Shown piece by piece: positions 18,565 through 26,706 of a DNA stretch of 64,000 bases. A program made the position numbers and the translations under genes. Location: the NCBI GenBank assembly GCA_013298125.1, contig JAAFJP010000027.1, forward strand, positions 24,418 to 88,417, written 5' to 3'. The notes beneath the pieces were generated by a model. That model saw only the letters and a program-made list of their open reading frames with translations. It did no database searches and was not told the origin of the DNA. Within the stretch, counting starts at the first letter, position 1. Every line of letters begins with the position of its first letter. Origin of the DNA: Cytophagales bacterium (GTDB lineage Bacteria > Bacteroidota > Bacteroidia > Cytophagales > Spirosomataceae).

Positions 18565-19233
18565 TTACTTTATTGGATTCCCATTCTTTAAACTCATTTT
18601 AGGAAATAACAACCCCGTTTTTTTACAATACTGAATATATTTTTCTCCAAAATGCTTTGTCAATAATTTCTCTTCCTGTGTAATTCTATGCCAATACGTA
18701 AGAGTAATTAGTCCCAAACAGATTACAAAAACATTCCATGCTTCCAACCAAATAAGCGTTCCAATCATCGTACAAATAGCCCCTGTATAGCTTGGGTGTC
18801 GTATTTTACCATAAATGCCTACATCGACAATCTGATGTCCTTCCTTGATTTCGGTAATATTACTGAAATAATAAGCGAGTTTTTTGATAGCATAAATCCT
18901 CAAAGCCATTCCACCCCAAATCATTCCGAAGCCTACAATTGAGGAGGTACTGATTGAAAATTTATGAGTCGTTTTTAACGCCCATTCAACCACGGCGAGG
19001 TTGTGGATGATAATTGCCATCCCCAAAATACCTAGCATAGAGTATTTATCATCTGGATTCAATAAATCAGATTTACTCATGGGAGGTTGCGTGCTAAACA
19101 ATACAACGAGGGCTAAAATGACACCCCAAATCTGGATGTCATTGACAATAGAAGGATTCACGATAAACCCCGAACCAATTAAGATTCCGATGGTTAAAAT
19201 GATTGAAATGGAGGATTGAATTTTCTTTTTCAT
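18565..19233 (-). CDS. Isoprenylcysteine carboxyl methyltransferase (ICMT)-like membrane protein
   Basis: The 222-residue integral membrane protein has about five hydrophobic segments. Its C-terminal half holds the ICMT/PEMT signature: YGKIRHPSYTGAI (RHPxY binds S-adenosylmethionine), a membrane segment, then RITQEEKLLTKHFGEKYIQYCKKTG. Family enzymes methylate carboxyl groups or lipids at the membrane using SAM. The bacterial versions usually have unknown substrates. It is transcribed with the acyltransferase-like gene about 100 bases downstream, so both may act on one lipid or signal molecule. The start at MKKKIQSS is the first good ATG. Confidence 0.8.
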   Translation of the reverse strand: MKKKIQSSISIILTIGILIGSGFIVNPSIVNDIQIWGVILALVVLFSTQPPMSKSDLLNPDDKYSMLGILGMAIIIHNLAVVEWALKTTHKFSISTSSIVGFGMIWGGMALRIYAIKKLAYYFSNITEIKEGHQIVDVGIYGKIRHPSYTGAICTMIGTLIWLEAWNVFVICLGLITLTYWHRITQEEKLLTKHFGEKYIQYCKKTGLLFPKMSLKNGNPIK

Positions 19234-19304
19234 AAGAATTGACTTTTAAGTTCAATCCTTAATCGTTTTGGAAAATGGTAAACTCATTTTTTTGAAAAAA
19301 AATA

Positions 19305-19344
19305 AAAAAGCCGCAACCTGACGAATCAGATTACGGCTTTTTCA
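19305..19344 (-). terminator. Strong rho-independent terminator with TTCG tetraloop
   Basis: On the minus strand GCCGTAATCTGA, a TTCG loop and TCAGGTTGCGGC form a 12-bp stem (two G-U pairs), followed by a run of T (TTTTTTATT). It lies 28 bases past the stop of the 19372-19764 gene and ends that transcript. Confidence 0.88.
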
Positions 19345-19371
19345 TAGCATAGGTTAAAGAGTTTATTACTA

Positions 19372-19764
19372 TTATTGAACAGCAATTTGACGGCTTACTG
19401 TTGTGGGTTTAGTCGTTACCAAGTTTACTTCTTTTACTATGGTTTCATTACCTTTTGAAAACTCAAAGGTATATTTTCCATCCTCTAATTCACTCATGTC
19501 ATACTTTGCATGATAGCTTTTATCTTTCTTACCTACATGGTCTGTTACTAAAATTTCTCCTTTTGAGTCCTTTAGAACAACGGTCAAATCCTTATCTGTT
19601 GATTTTTCAATTAACACGTTCATTTTCAATGAGTTCACACTCTGGTACATTCCAACATCAAAGGTTTTTGCTTTGGTTGGGTCGGCGTTTTTATCGCCTG
19701 CGTTAGAGATAAAAGAGAGGGCGGACAAAGCTGCGATTGCGAAAGTTTTTGCTAATGTTTTCAT
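19372..19764 (-). CDS. Small secreted protein, paralogue A of a tandem pair
   Basis: The 130-residue protein has a signal peptide (MKTLAKTFAIAALSALSFISNAG) and a compact beta-sandwich-like body: MYQSVNSLKMNVLIEK, LTVVLKDSKGEIL, SELEDGKYTFEF. It resembles the small beta-strand domains that Bacteroidota attach to the C terminus of exported proteins, but here it stands alone. It is followed by a strong terminator. Its upstream paralogue (19936-20328) shares length, signal peptide and motifs. The function is unknown. It is likely a periplasmic or secreted beta-sandwich protein. Confidence 0.75.
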   Translation of the reverse strand: MKTLAKTFAIAALSALSFISNAGDKNADPTKAKTFDVGMYQSVNSLKMNVLIEKSTDKDLTVVLKDSKGEILVTDHVGKKDKSYHAKYDMSELEDGKYTFEFSKGNETIVKEVNLVTTKPTTVSRQIAVQ

Positions 19765-19935
19765 TTTCTTATTTGTTTAGAAATTGTTGTTTAAATTTTA
19801 AATAACGTTTAGAAATACTATTAAAATATTTGTGCCAAAATATTAAATAATTGGTAGTCAGTGATTTAGATATTTATTTTGAAAATAAGATTGTTCGTTT
19901 TTGATACAATCATTGTCCACTTGTGAACATTTTAC

Positions 19936-20328
19936 TTACTCAACCACAATCTGACGATTACTTTCAGTTGGTGTTTCAGTAGCTAAGTTCACTTCTTTTA
20001 CAATTTTCTCGCCGCCTTTAATAAACTCAAAAGTATATTTTCCATCTTCCAAACCACTCAGGTCAAACTTACCATGATACTTCTTTGAATTCTTGCCGAT
20101 TCTTTCCGAGTAAAGTTCCTCACCACTCTCATTTTTCAAAACAACTGTCAGATTAGCATCTGTATTTTTTTCAATCATAACGTTCATTTTCAACGTATTT
20201 ATGGATTGATACATTCCTACTTCAAAAGTCTTTGATTTAGTAGGAGCAACGCCACGATTCGAAGCGTTTGAGATAAAAGTCATGGCAGACAAAGCTGCAA
20301 TTGCGAAAGTTTTTGCTAAATTTTTCAT
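19936..20328 (-). CDS. Small secreted protein, paralogue B of a tandem pair
   Basis: The protein has 130 residues, the same length as the neighbour and closely similar throughout: MYQSINTLKMNVMIEK, LTVVLKNESGEEL, SGLEDGKYTFEF. The signal peptide ends near SNASN. The upstream leaders of both genes share a TCTAAACAAATAA-like motif just before the ATG, consistent with a local duplication that carried its leader along. Each gene appears to have its own leader, with 171 bases between them. The function is unknown. Confidence 0.75.
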   Translation of the reverse strand: MKNLAKTFAIAALSAMTFISNASNRGVAPTKSKTFEVGMYQSINTLKMNVMIEKNTDANLTVVLKNESGEELYSERIGKNSKKYHGKFDLSGLEDGKYTFEFIKGGEKIVKEVNLATETPTESNRQIVVE

Positions 20329-20962
20329 TTTTTTATTTGTTTAGAATGTTTTTTGTTAAATTTTTTTGTTTAGATAAATTATAATTTTTCACAGATAGGT
20401 TAAATTTATTTTATTTTGTTAAATAGGTTTAATTAATTGATTTATAGTTGTTTATGATTTTAAATGTTTAGAGAAATTATTTTTTAAAATTATTAGATTT
20501 AGTATTATTTCGTGATTTTAGATTTAGTATTAATGTTGTTTAGAGCTTTGTTGTTCCGTTTTGTTGAGTCAAAGTTACGTGTTAAAACCAGTACCATGCA
20601 ATACATATTAGCTAATCGGTCATTTTACTTGATTGAATGGTAAAATTTCGGGACATTGAGCTGATTTTAACGATGAGTGGTAGGGTAAATTTGATGAATG
20701 GTAAACGAATTTTGAAGACTTTTTCATCAAGTTCAAATAAGAGATGCAGGGGCAGAGAGATAAGTTGCATGGAAGATTGAGAAAAATTAGAATATTTAAT
20801 TTTCATCCTCTTATTTTGTAAAAGGTATCCAGTAAAATTTAGTAGGCAGTAAAACAAACATAATAATTATTCCATTTCAGATGAAGTAAAAAATGATACC
20901 AAATCCAGCCCACTGCAAACTTTATACTGCCTACTACTAATACTCAATCAAAAACTATTCAT
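20329..20962. other. 634-bp AT-rich intergenic region
   Basis: This very AT-rich stretch lies between divergent genes (minus-strand secreted paralogue and plus-strand J-domain gene). A loose inverted pair TAGTAGGCAGTAAA near 20848 and the complementary TACTGCCTACTA near 20925 flank the last 90 bases. The 81-residue frame on the minus strand has no recognisable features. Promoters for both flanking genes must lie here, but no box could be assigned confidently. Confidence 0.5.
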
Positions 20963-22093
20963 ATGTCCCATCAATCTCTAATCCTAACTCAGAAGGCAGG
21001 TAAAGATTTATCAAAACTTCAAAAGCAATTTAATGCTAATGTAAAGAAAATCAATGAGTTAAAACAACAGTTAAAGGACGATGAAGCCGCTTTGAGACTG
21101 ATTGTTACCAAGATTCAAGCTGAGATTATCCCCGTTGAGCAAAAGCATTTTGAGAAAATTACGGAATTGGTGTATGTTTTCGATAAACACCATGATGATT
21201 CGTTTTTCAAGAAAAAAGAAAAAGCCAAGATTGCGGATTTCATCATTAATAAATCCCAAGAGCTGATTGAAGGCACGGGAAATGAAGAATTGAAAGCCCT
21301 TTATGATAAATATGCCGATGAATCTTTTGACGAAATGAATGCCGAGGCAGAAGGTTTGACGGCTGATTTGATGAAAAATATGATGTCGTCAATGTTTGGC
21401 GTAGAGTTTGACGACGACGCAGACGTGAGCGACCCGCACAAGATGCAGGAGTATATGGCGAGAAAAATGGAGGAAAAACAAGCCGAGGTAGAAGCCAAAA
21501 AAGCAAAGAAAAAGAAAACGGATAAGCAAATCGAGAAAGAGGAAAAAATAAAGGAAGAAGCCAAGAACATCAGCAAAGCCGCCCGCAGTATTTATACCGA
21601 CTTAGTAAAAGCCTTCCACCCCGACCGTGAACGTGACGAAACCGAACGTGACCGCAAGACCGAAATCATGAAGCGGGTTACACAGGCGTATGAGAAAGAT
21701 GATTTATTTGAATTGTTAAGATTAAAAATAGAACTACAAGGCTCTGATATTGAATCACTTACGATGGCGGATGAGCAATTGAAGTATTACAATAAAATCT
21801 TGAAAGAACAAGTCAGAGAGTTAGAAGAAGCCCTTTGGCAACTACGTATGCAAGGTTCTGGACCGATGGGAGGCGAAGATTTATTATCGAGATTTGGCGG
21901 TGATGAAAAGACCATGAAGGCAAAAATCACTCGTCAAGTTAATAAGTTGAAAAACAATATCAAGATGGTTGAGCAAGATATTATTGCCCTCGGAGTCAAA
22001 GAAAATATGCGGAGATTCTTGAAAGATTATCAAATCCAAAGCGATTTTGATGATGATTTTATAAACTTTTTACCACCTGGATTTTTTAGGTAA
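20963..22093 (+). CDS. J-domain-containing protein
   Basis: The 376-residue protein has coiled-coil N-terminal helices (about 10-60), then a lysine/glutamate-rich helix (about 155-200; KKKKTDKQIEKEEKIKEEAKN). A J-like domain starts near 200: SKAARSIYTDLVKAFHPDRERDETERDRKTEIMKRVTQAYEKDDLFELLRL. The HPD tripeptide that stimulates DnaK-type Hsp70 ATPase is intact. The C-terminal part is helical. It is probably a cytosolic co-chaperone. There is no zinc-finger or substrate-binding region of classical DnaJ, so its clients are unknown. It is transcribed alone, followed by two hairpins. Confidence 0.8.
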   Translation: MSHQSLILTQKAGKDLSKLQKQFNANVKKINELKQQLKDDEAALRLIVTKIQAEIIPVEQKHFEKITELVYVFDKHHDDSFFKKKEKAKIADFIINKSQELIEGTGNEELKALYDKYADESFDEMNAEAEGLTADLMKNMMSSMFGVEFDDDADVSDPHKMQEYMARKMEEKQAEVEAKKAKKKKTDKQIEKEEKIKEEAKNISKAARSIYTDLVKAFHPDRERDETERDRKTEIMKRVTQAYEKDDLFELLRLKIELQGSDIESLTMADEQLKYYNKILKEQVRELEEALWQLRMQGSGPMGGEDLLSRFGGDEKTMKAKITRQVNKLKNNIKMVEQDIIALGVKENMRRFLKDYQIQSDFDDDFINFLPPGFFR

Positions 22094-22123
22094 AAGTAAA
22101 ATTATAGCTTACTATTTTTCTCT

Positions 22124-22219
22124 AATCTGCGGAATCTATCCATTTTAGTATAGATTCCGCAGATTTTCTTTTGATAATCTGCGGAATGTACCTCAAAATA
22201 CATACATTCCGCAGATTAT
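22124..22219. repeat. Two adjacent hairpins sharing the stem AATCTGCGGAAT
   Basis: Hairpin 1 uses 22124-22139 with 22150-22165 (16-bp perfect arms). Hairpin 2 uses 22174-22190 with 22203-22219 (17-bp perfect arms). Both stems begin with AATCTGCGGAAT and differ at the loop end. They lie between convergent genes and could terminate or stabilise either transcript. They may also be a duplicated palindromic repeat. Confidence 0.8.
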
Positions 22220-22247
22220 AAGAAATTTCATTCTACATTAAAGTCAA

Positions 22248-22278
22248 AAAAGCCATCTCAGCTTCCTGAAATGGCTTT
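22248..22278 (-). terminator. Terminator for the minus-strand unknown pair
   Basis: On the minus strand AAAGCCATTTCAG, a GAAG-type loop and CTGAGATGGCTTT form a stem followed by a T-run. It lies 5 bases past the stop at 22284. Read on the plus strand it is a weaker terminator. Confidence 0.8.
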
Positions 22279-22283
22279 GTACT

Positions 22284-22823
22284 CTAATAATTTAACCTCA
22301 ACTCTCTTCTAATAATCATTGCTTGCAATTCAAGTTTACAATGAGTTCTTAATCTTTTTGCTCTTTTGTGTCCGAGAGTTTCCTTGTAGTTTTCAAATGT
22401 CACAAGAGTTTCTTTGTAAGTATATCTAAAAATAGAATGAGCATAATTACAAGCAATTGGGTCGTGAAGAAGTTGAATAAGAACTTTTACATTTTCTTCA
22501 TTTATAAATTCTTTAAATTCTTTTGTATAATTAGAATCCGAATGTAACTCTTTGATTTTCAATACAATAATATCATAATTGTATTTTTCAAAATCTTTGT
22601 TCTTATCCGTATTCCATAAAACATCTGTTGAAATAGACAGTGGAACATCAGATTTTCCTTGTCTATTATGGGAAATTTCGGTCAATGATATTTCTTGATA
22701 TGGAAGGTCGATTTCTGGTTTACATCGCCAATAAAGTTCTTCTTCAATGAAAAATTCTTCTAATGCTGGTCTCTCTTTTGTATGTAATCTTTCTGGAATG
22801 TGTGGTAGGTCGCAAGTATTCAC
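22284..22823 (-). CDS. Hypothetical protein
   Basis: This soluble protein of 179 residues has no signal peptide and no recognised motif. It contains mixed beta segments (QEISLTEISHNRQGKSDVPLSIS) and a helical C terminus rich in charged residues (KRAKRLRTHCKLELQAMIIRR). It lies 8 bases downstream of the 157-residue gene, and a terminator follows its stop, so the pair forms a compact operon. The function is unknown. The two might form a protein complex, but nothing in the sequence identifies a toxin or immunity type. Confidence 0.65.
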   Translation of the reverse strand: MNTCDLPHIPERLHTKERPALEEFFIEEELYWRCKPEIDLPYQEISLTEISHNRQGKSDVPLSISTDVLWNTDKNKDFEKYNYDIIVLKIKELHSDSNYTKEFKEFINEENVKVLIQLLHDPIACNYAHSIFRYTYKETLVTFENYKETLGHKRAKRLRTHCKLELQAMIIRRELRLNY

Positions 22824-22831
22824 TATTAAAT

Positions 22832-23305
22832 TTACTTGGAAAAGAATTTGTAAGTAATGCTTTCAATATCTGGATTTGCGTTCTCAAAAAAAACGGTTTC
22901 AAGCCCATTTTTATAACCCGTAAAGTTGTAAAAACCGTCTCCATCTTCATCAACGGCAATCATTGAAATCCCATCCAACGATTTACGATAAATACAAATT
23001 TCATCGTCTTTTGATTTGGCACATTGAATTATGGATAAATCCGGATGGATTTGTTCTGTCAAGTCTCTAAACATTTCAAAAAAACTCAAAATCATTGCTT
23101 TTTGCTTTTTAGTAACCTTTGGCTGACTCATTGCCTGTGTATAGGCACTATCAAGATAACTGGATTTGAATAAAGTGTGGTTTTCTGATTCAGTTTTATT
23201 CAAAAAATTATCTTCCAATAACGCAGTTCCATTCACTGAGTTTTTCGGTGAATTAGACTTTGTTCTTGATTTTAGCGAAGGTGAGTTATGTGTTCTAAGA
23301 TTCAT
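22832..23305 (-). CDS. Hypothetical protein, first gene of an unknown pair
   Basis: The 157 residues begin with a low-complexity, serine/asparagine-rich region (about 1-60). A folded part follows, with QKAMILSFFEMFRDLTEQIHPDLSIIQCAKSKDDEICIYR and DGISMIAVDEDGDGFYNFTGY. No signal peptide or known domain was recognised. It is co-transcribed with the 179-residue gene (8-base gap). The D-rich loop DEDGDGF could bind calcium but has no full EF-hand. The function is unknown. Confidence 0.65.
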   Translation of the reverse strand: MNLRTHNSPSLKSRTKSNSPKNSVNGTALLEDNFLNKTESENHTLFKSSYLDSAYTQAMSQPKVTKKQKAMILSFFEMFRDLTEQIHPDLSIIQCAKSKDDEICIYRKSLDGISMIAVDEDGDGFYNFTGYKNGLETVFFENANPDIESITYKFFSK

Positions 23306-23435
23306 AATGAATGATTTTACAGTTTTCTATTAAATTTTCAATATGTTCGCAAAATTTATGCTACCAAATTACACTATTAAAACGAAAACATTATCATAAA
23401 TTTTCTCAATTTTATGACAAATTATTATAGTAAAA

Positions 23436-26400
23436 TCAAACCACCTCCAAAACCTCCTCAGCCTTCACCGCCCCGCCCTGCACTTTCAAATCTCTTGACA
23501 TATAACTATACACCGCAGGAATGATATAAAGCGTTAAGGATGTGGCAAATAGCATCCCGCCCACTACGGCAATTCCCATCGAAACTCTACTTTGTGAACC
23601 TGCCCCTAATGCCAAGGCTATTGGTAAAATACCCAAAATCGTACAAAGTGAGGTCATCAAAATAGGTCTAAAACGAGCAACAGCTGCCTCTTTTGCGGCT
23701 TGCATGGTGTTGCTTCCTGCTTCTTTTCGTTGGTTGGCGAATTCTACAATCAGGATTCCGTTTTTGGTTACTAATCCAATCAAAACGATGATTCCGATTT
23801 GTGAGAAAATATTTAAGGTCTGACTAAAATCCCATAAAGAAAGTAATGCCCCTGCAACCGCCAAAGGTACGGTTAAAAGGATAATCAGTGGGTCAATAAA
23901 ACTCTCAAATTGTGCCGAGAGGATCAAGTAAATCAGAATTAAAGCCAAAGCAAATGCAAAGACTAATGATGATGAAGACTCTTTAAATTCCTTTGATTGT
24001 CCATCGTAAGCCGTTGAAAATGAGTTATCTAAGGTTTCTTTGGCAATTTTGTCCATCTCATCCAATGCCTCACCCAAGGTTACGCCCTTCGCCGCTTGTG
24101 CCTGCACGGTGGCAGCTACGTAACGGTTGTATCTGAACAATTGTGGCGGCGTACTTTGCTCCGTAATTTTCACTAAATTATCCAATTGTATCAAACTCCC
24201 CATATTACTTTTCACATACAAAGAGCGTAAATCTGAAACATCATTTCTTTCTGGACGGTCAATTTGCCCGATGATTTGGTATTGTTTTCCATTCATCAAA
24301 AAATACCCAAAACGCCTTCCCGAAAGCCCTAATTGCAGCGTTTGGGCAACGTCTTGAATCGAAACGCCTAAATTTTGTGCTTTTTCTCGATCAATTTCTA
24401 ATCGCAGTTCTGGTTTGGTAAATTTTAAATTAACGTCCGCCACTTCAAATTTTGACGATTCACGCACTTTCGCCATAAACTCTGGAATGGTCTTTTTGAG
24501 TTTTTCAAAATTTGGTGCTTGAATGACAAATTGTATAGGTAATCCTGCCCCCGAACGTTGCCCTGTTTGAATCGTTGGCTCTTGTACTACAAACATTTTT
24601 GCCCCTGTATATTTTTTTAGTTTTGGTTGAAGTTCCTCTACAATTGCCTGTTGAGCTCTCCGATTAGTATCATTCAAAACCACCCGAACAGCTCCCGTAT
24701 TTGCCGCTCCATTTCCAAAAGGTGGTGAAGTAATCGTGATAACGCCTCGACGTTCTTTATCGGATATTTCTTTCATCATAAACCGTCCCAATTCGTCCGT
24801 AATGCCCAACATATAGTCAAAAGTAACGCCTTCTGGACCTGTTACCGAAACCCTAAAACCGCCTCTATCTTCCATAGGAGCTAATTCTGATGGGATTGCC
24901 TCGAATTTGAACATTGCATAAATAATCCCGATAAAAGTTACCATCAACACCCAAGCAAACCAACGAATCCGAAGAAAGCCCGCCAATGAATTTTCGTAAG
25001 CACGAGTTAATCCTTGAAAAAATGGTTCAGTAACCCGATAAAACCAGGGCTTATGATGTCCACCTTTCAAGAGTTTTGAACTCAACATCGGAGTCAAAGT
25101 CAGCGATACAAAGGCAGAAATAATCACTGAACCAGCCACCACAATTCCGAATTCTCGAAATAATCTTCCTGTGATTCCTTGTAAGAAAATAACGGGCAAA
25201 AACACGGCAGCAAGCGTAACCGTTGTGGAAATAACTGCAAAATAAATCTCTTTTGAACCTTCCAAAGATGCTTCCCAAGGCGACATTCCTTCTTCAATTT
25301 TGGCAAAAATATTTTCTAAAACCACAATGGCATCATCCACCACAAGACCAATTGAAAGTACAATTCCTAAAAGTGAAAGCACATTAATCGAAAAATCCAT
25401 GATGTACATGATGAAAAATACGCCAATCAATGAAACTGGAATGGCAGTCAATGGAATCAATGTTGAACGCCAATCTCTCAGAAAAAGGAAAATAATCAAA
25501 GCCACCAAAGCAATAGCGATGAAGATAGTTTCCTCAACTTCCGTGATAGAACGCCTCACGTATTGGGTATAATCCAAGCCCAAAGTGATTTCAATATCAT
25601 CAGGAATAGTCGTTTTTATTTGAACTAATTTCTTCTTAATATCATCCACAATCTGAATCTGATTTGCCCCTGGCTGTGGAATTACTGCCACCGCCACCAT
25701 CGGCACCATATCCCGCTTGAAAAAAGTTTTTTCGTTCTCAGGAGCTAATTCTGCAAACCCTACATCGCTGAATTTCACCACTTTATCTCCTTCTTCTCTC
25801 AAAATCAAATTATCAAAATCCTGTGGAGTTGTCAGCCTTCCTTGCGTACGCACGGTCAATTCAGTCATTGCTCCCTCAATACTTCCAGAGGGTAATTCAA
25901 TATTTTGCTTAGTCAAAGCATTGACAATATCAGGAGCTGTCAGGCGGAAAGAAGATAATTTCACGGGGTCAATTCTCAGACGCATGGCGTACTTTTTCTC
26001 TCCCCAAATCTGCACGGAACTCACACCCGTAATGGTCTGAAATTTCTCTTTGATATTTCGAGTTACGATTTCATTCAAATCTAACAAATCTCTTTTGGCA
26101 GATTTTACGTTGATAAAATAAATCGGGTTTGAATCCGCATCGGCTTTGGCAACCACGGGCGGGTCCACATCTTTGGGCAAATTTGCCAAAGAGCGAGCCA
26201 CACGGTCACGCACATCATTGGCAGCATCTTCAATATCAACCGATAAATTGAACTCAACTGAAATCGTCGAGCGACCATCACGGCTGGTTGAAGTGAGCGT
26301 ACGAATCCCCGCAATACCATTGATAGATTCCTCCAAAGGTTCAGTAATTTGCGACTCAATAATGTCCGCATTTGCCCCCGTGTAGTTAGTTTGCACCGTT

Positions 26401-26537
26401 ACCACAGGCGGGTCCACACTCGGGAACTCCCTGATTCCCAGATAAGTATAGCCAATTACTCCAAAAAGAATAATCAGAATCGACATCACCACCGCCAAGA
26501 CAGGGCGTTTGATAGAAGTTTCAGAAATTGATGCCAT
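23436..26537 (-). CDS. RND efflux transporter permease (HAE1/AcrB type)
   Basis: The protein is about 1033 residues from the chosen start MASISETSIKRPVLAVV. The 17 extra residues upstream would precede the invariant N-terminal helix of the family. Visible features are the first transmembrane segment, the IREFPSVDPPVVTV start of the porter domain, QSQITEPLEESINGI, the transmembrane stretch GLVVDDAIVVLENI (proton-relay aspartates), FVSLTLTPMLSSKLL, and the C-terminal RFRPILMTSLCTILGILPIALALGAG. This is a full-length inner-membrane pump that exports small molecules by proton antiport. The membrane-fusion partner gene lies just upstream. No TolC-type outer-membrane channel is seen in the window. 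Confidence 0.93.
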   Translation of the reverse strand: MASISETSIKRPVLAVVMSILIILFGVIGYTYLGIREFPSVDPPVVTVQTNYTGANADIIESQITEPLEESINGIAGIRTLTSTSRDGRSTISVEFNLSVDIEDAANDVRDRVARSLANLPKDVDPPVVAKADADSNPIYFINVKSAKRDLLDLNEIVTRNIKEKFQTITGVSSVQIWGEKKYAMRLRIDPVKLSSFRLTAPDIVNALTKQNIELPSGSIEGAMTELTVRTQGRLTTPQDFDNLILREEGDKVVKFSDVGFAELAPENEKTFFKRDMVPMVAVAVIPQPGANQIQIVDDIKKKLVQIKTTIPDDIEITLGLDYTQYVRRSITEVEETIFIAIALVALIIFLFLRDWRSTLIPLTAIPVSLIGVFFIMYIMDFSINVLSLLGIVLSIGLVVDDAIVVLENIFAKIEEGMSPWEASLEGSKEIYFAVISTTVTLAAVFLPVIFLQGITGRLFREFGIVVAGSVIISAFVSLTLTPMLSSKLLKGGHHKPWFYRVTEPFFQGLTRAYENSLAGFLRIRWFAWVLMVTFIGIIYAMFKFEAIPSELAPMEDRGGFRVSVTGPEGVTFDYMLGITDELGRFMMKEISDKERRGVITITSPPFGNGAANTGAVRVVLNDTNRRAQQAIVEELQPKLKKYTGAKMFVVQEPTIQTGQRSGAGLPIQFVIQAPNFEKLKKTIPEFMAKVRESSKFEVADVNLKFTKPELRLEIDREKAQNLGVSIQDVAQTLQLGLSGRRFGYFLMNGKQYQIIGQIDRPERNDVSDLRSLYVKSNMGSLIQLDNLVKITEQSTPPQLFRYNRYVAATVQAQAAKGVTLGEALDEMDKIAKETLDNSFSTAYDGQSKEFKESSSSLVFAFALALILIYLILSAQFESFIDPLIILLTVPLAVAGALLSLWDFSQTLNIFSQIGIIVLIGLVTKNGILIVEFANQRKEAGSNTMQAAKEAAVARFRPILMTSLCTILGILPIALALGAGSQSRVSMGIAVVGGMLFATSLTLYIIPAVYSYMSRDLKVQGGAVKAEEVLEVV

Positions 26538-26581
26538 AGTTTTGTTGATATTTTTGAAAATGTTAGGAACTATGTACGAAA

Positions 26582-26695
26582 ACCTCACCCGAGCGTCGGT
26601 CGCCCCGACCCCTCTCCCGTGGAGAGGGGAGCAAACGAACGAATACTCCCCTCTCCACGGGAGAGGGGTCGGGGCGACCGACGCTCGGGTGAGGT
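26582..26695. repeat. Perfect 50-bp inverted repeat in the RND operon
   Basis: Arms at 26582-26631 and 26646-26695 are exact reverse complements over 50 bases (left arm begins ACCTCACCCGAGCGTCGGTC), with a 14-base loop. It fills most of the gap between the adaptor stop and the permease start. In the transcript it would form a very stable GC-rich hairpin and probably lowers or modulates permease expression relative to adaptor, or protects an mRNA end. Confidence 0.9.
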
Positions 26696-26706
26696 CTTTA
26701 TTTTAC

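Noticed and set aside
20612..20857. 81-residue minus-strand frame in the AT-rich gap
   Set aside because: No signal, motif or ribosome-binding context; hydrophobic and low-complexity, as expected by chance in AT-rich DNA.
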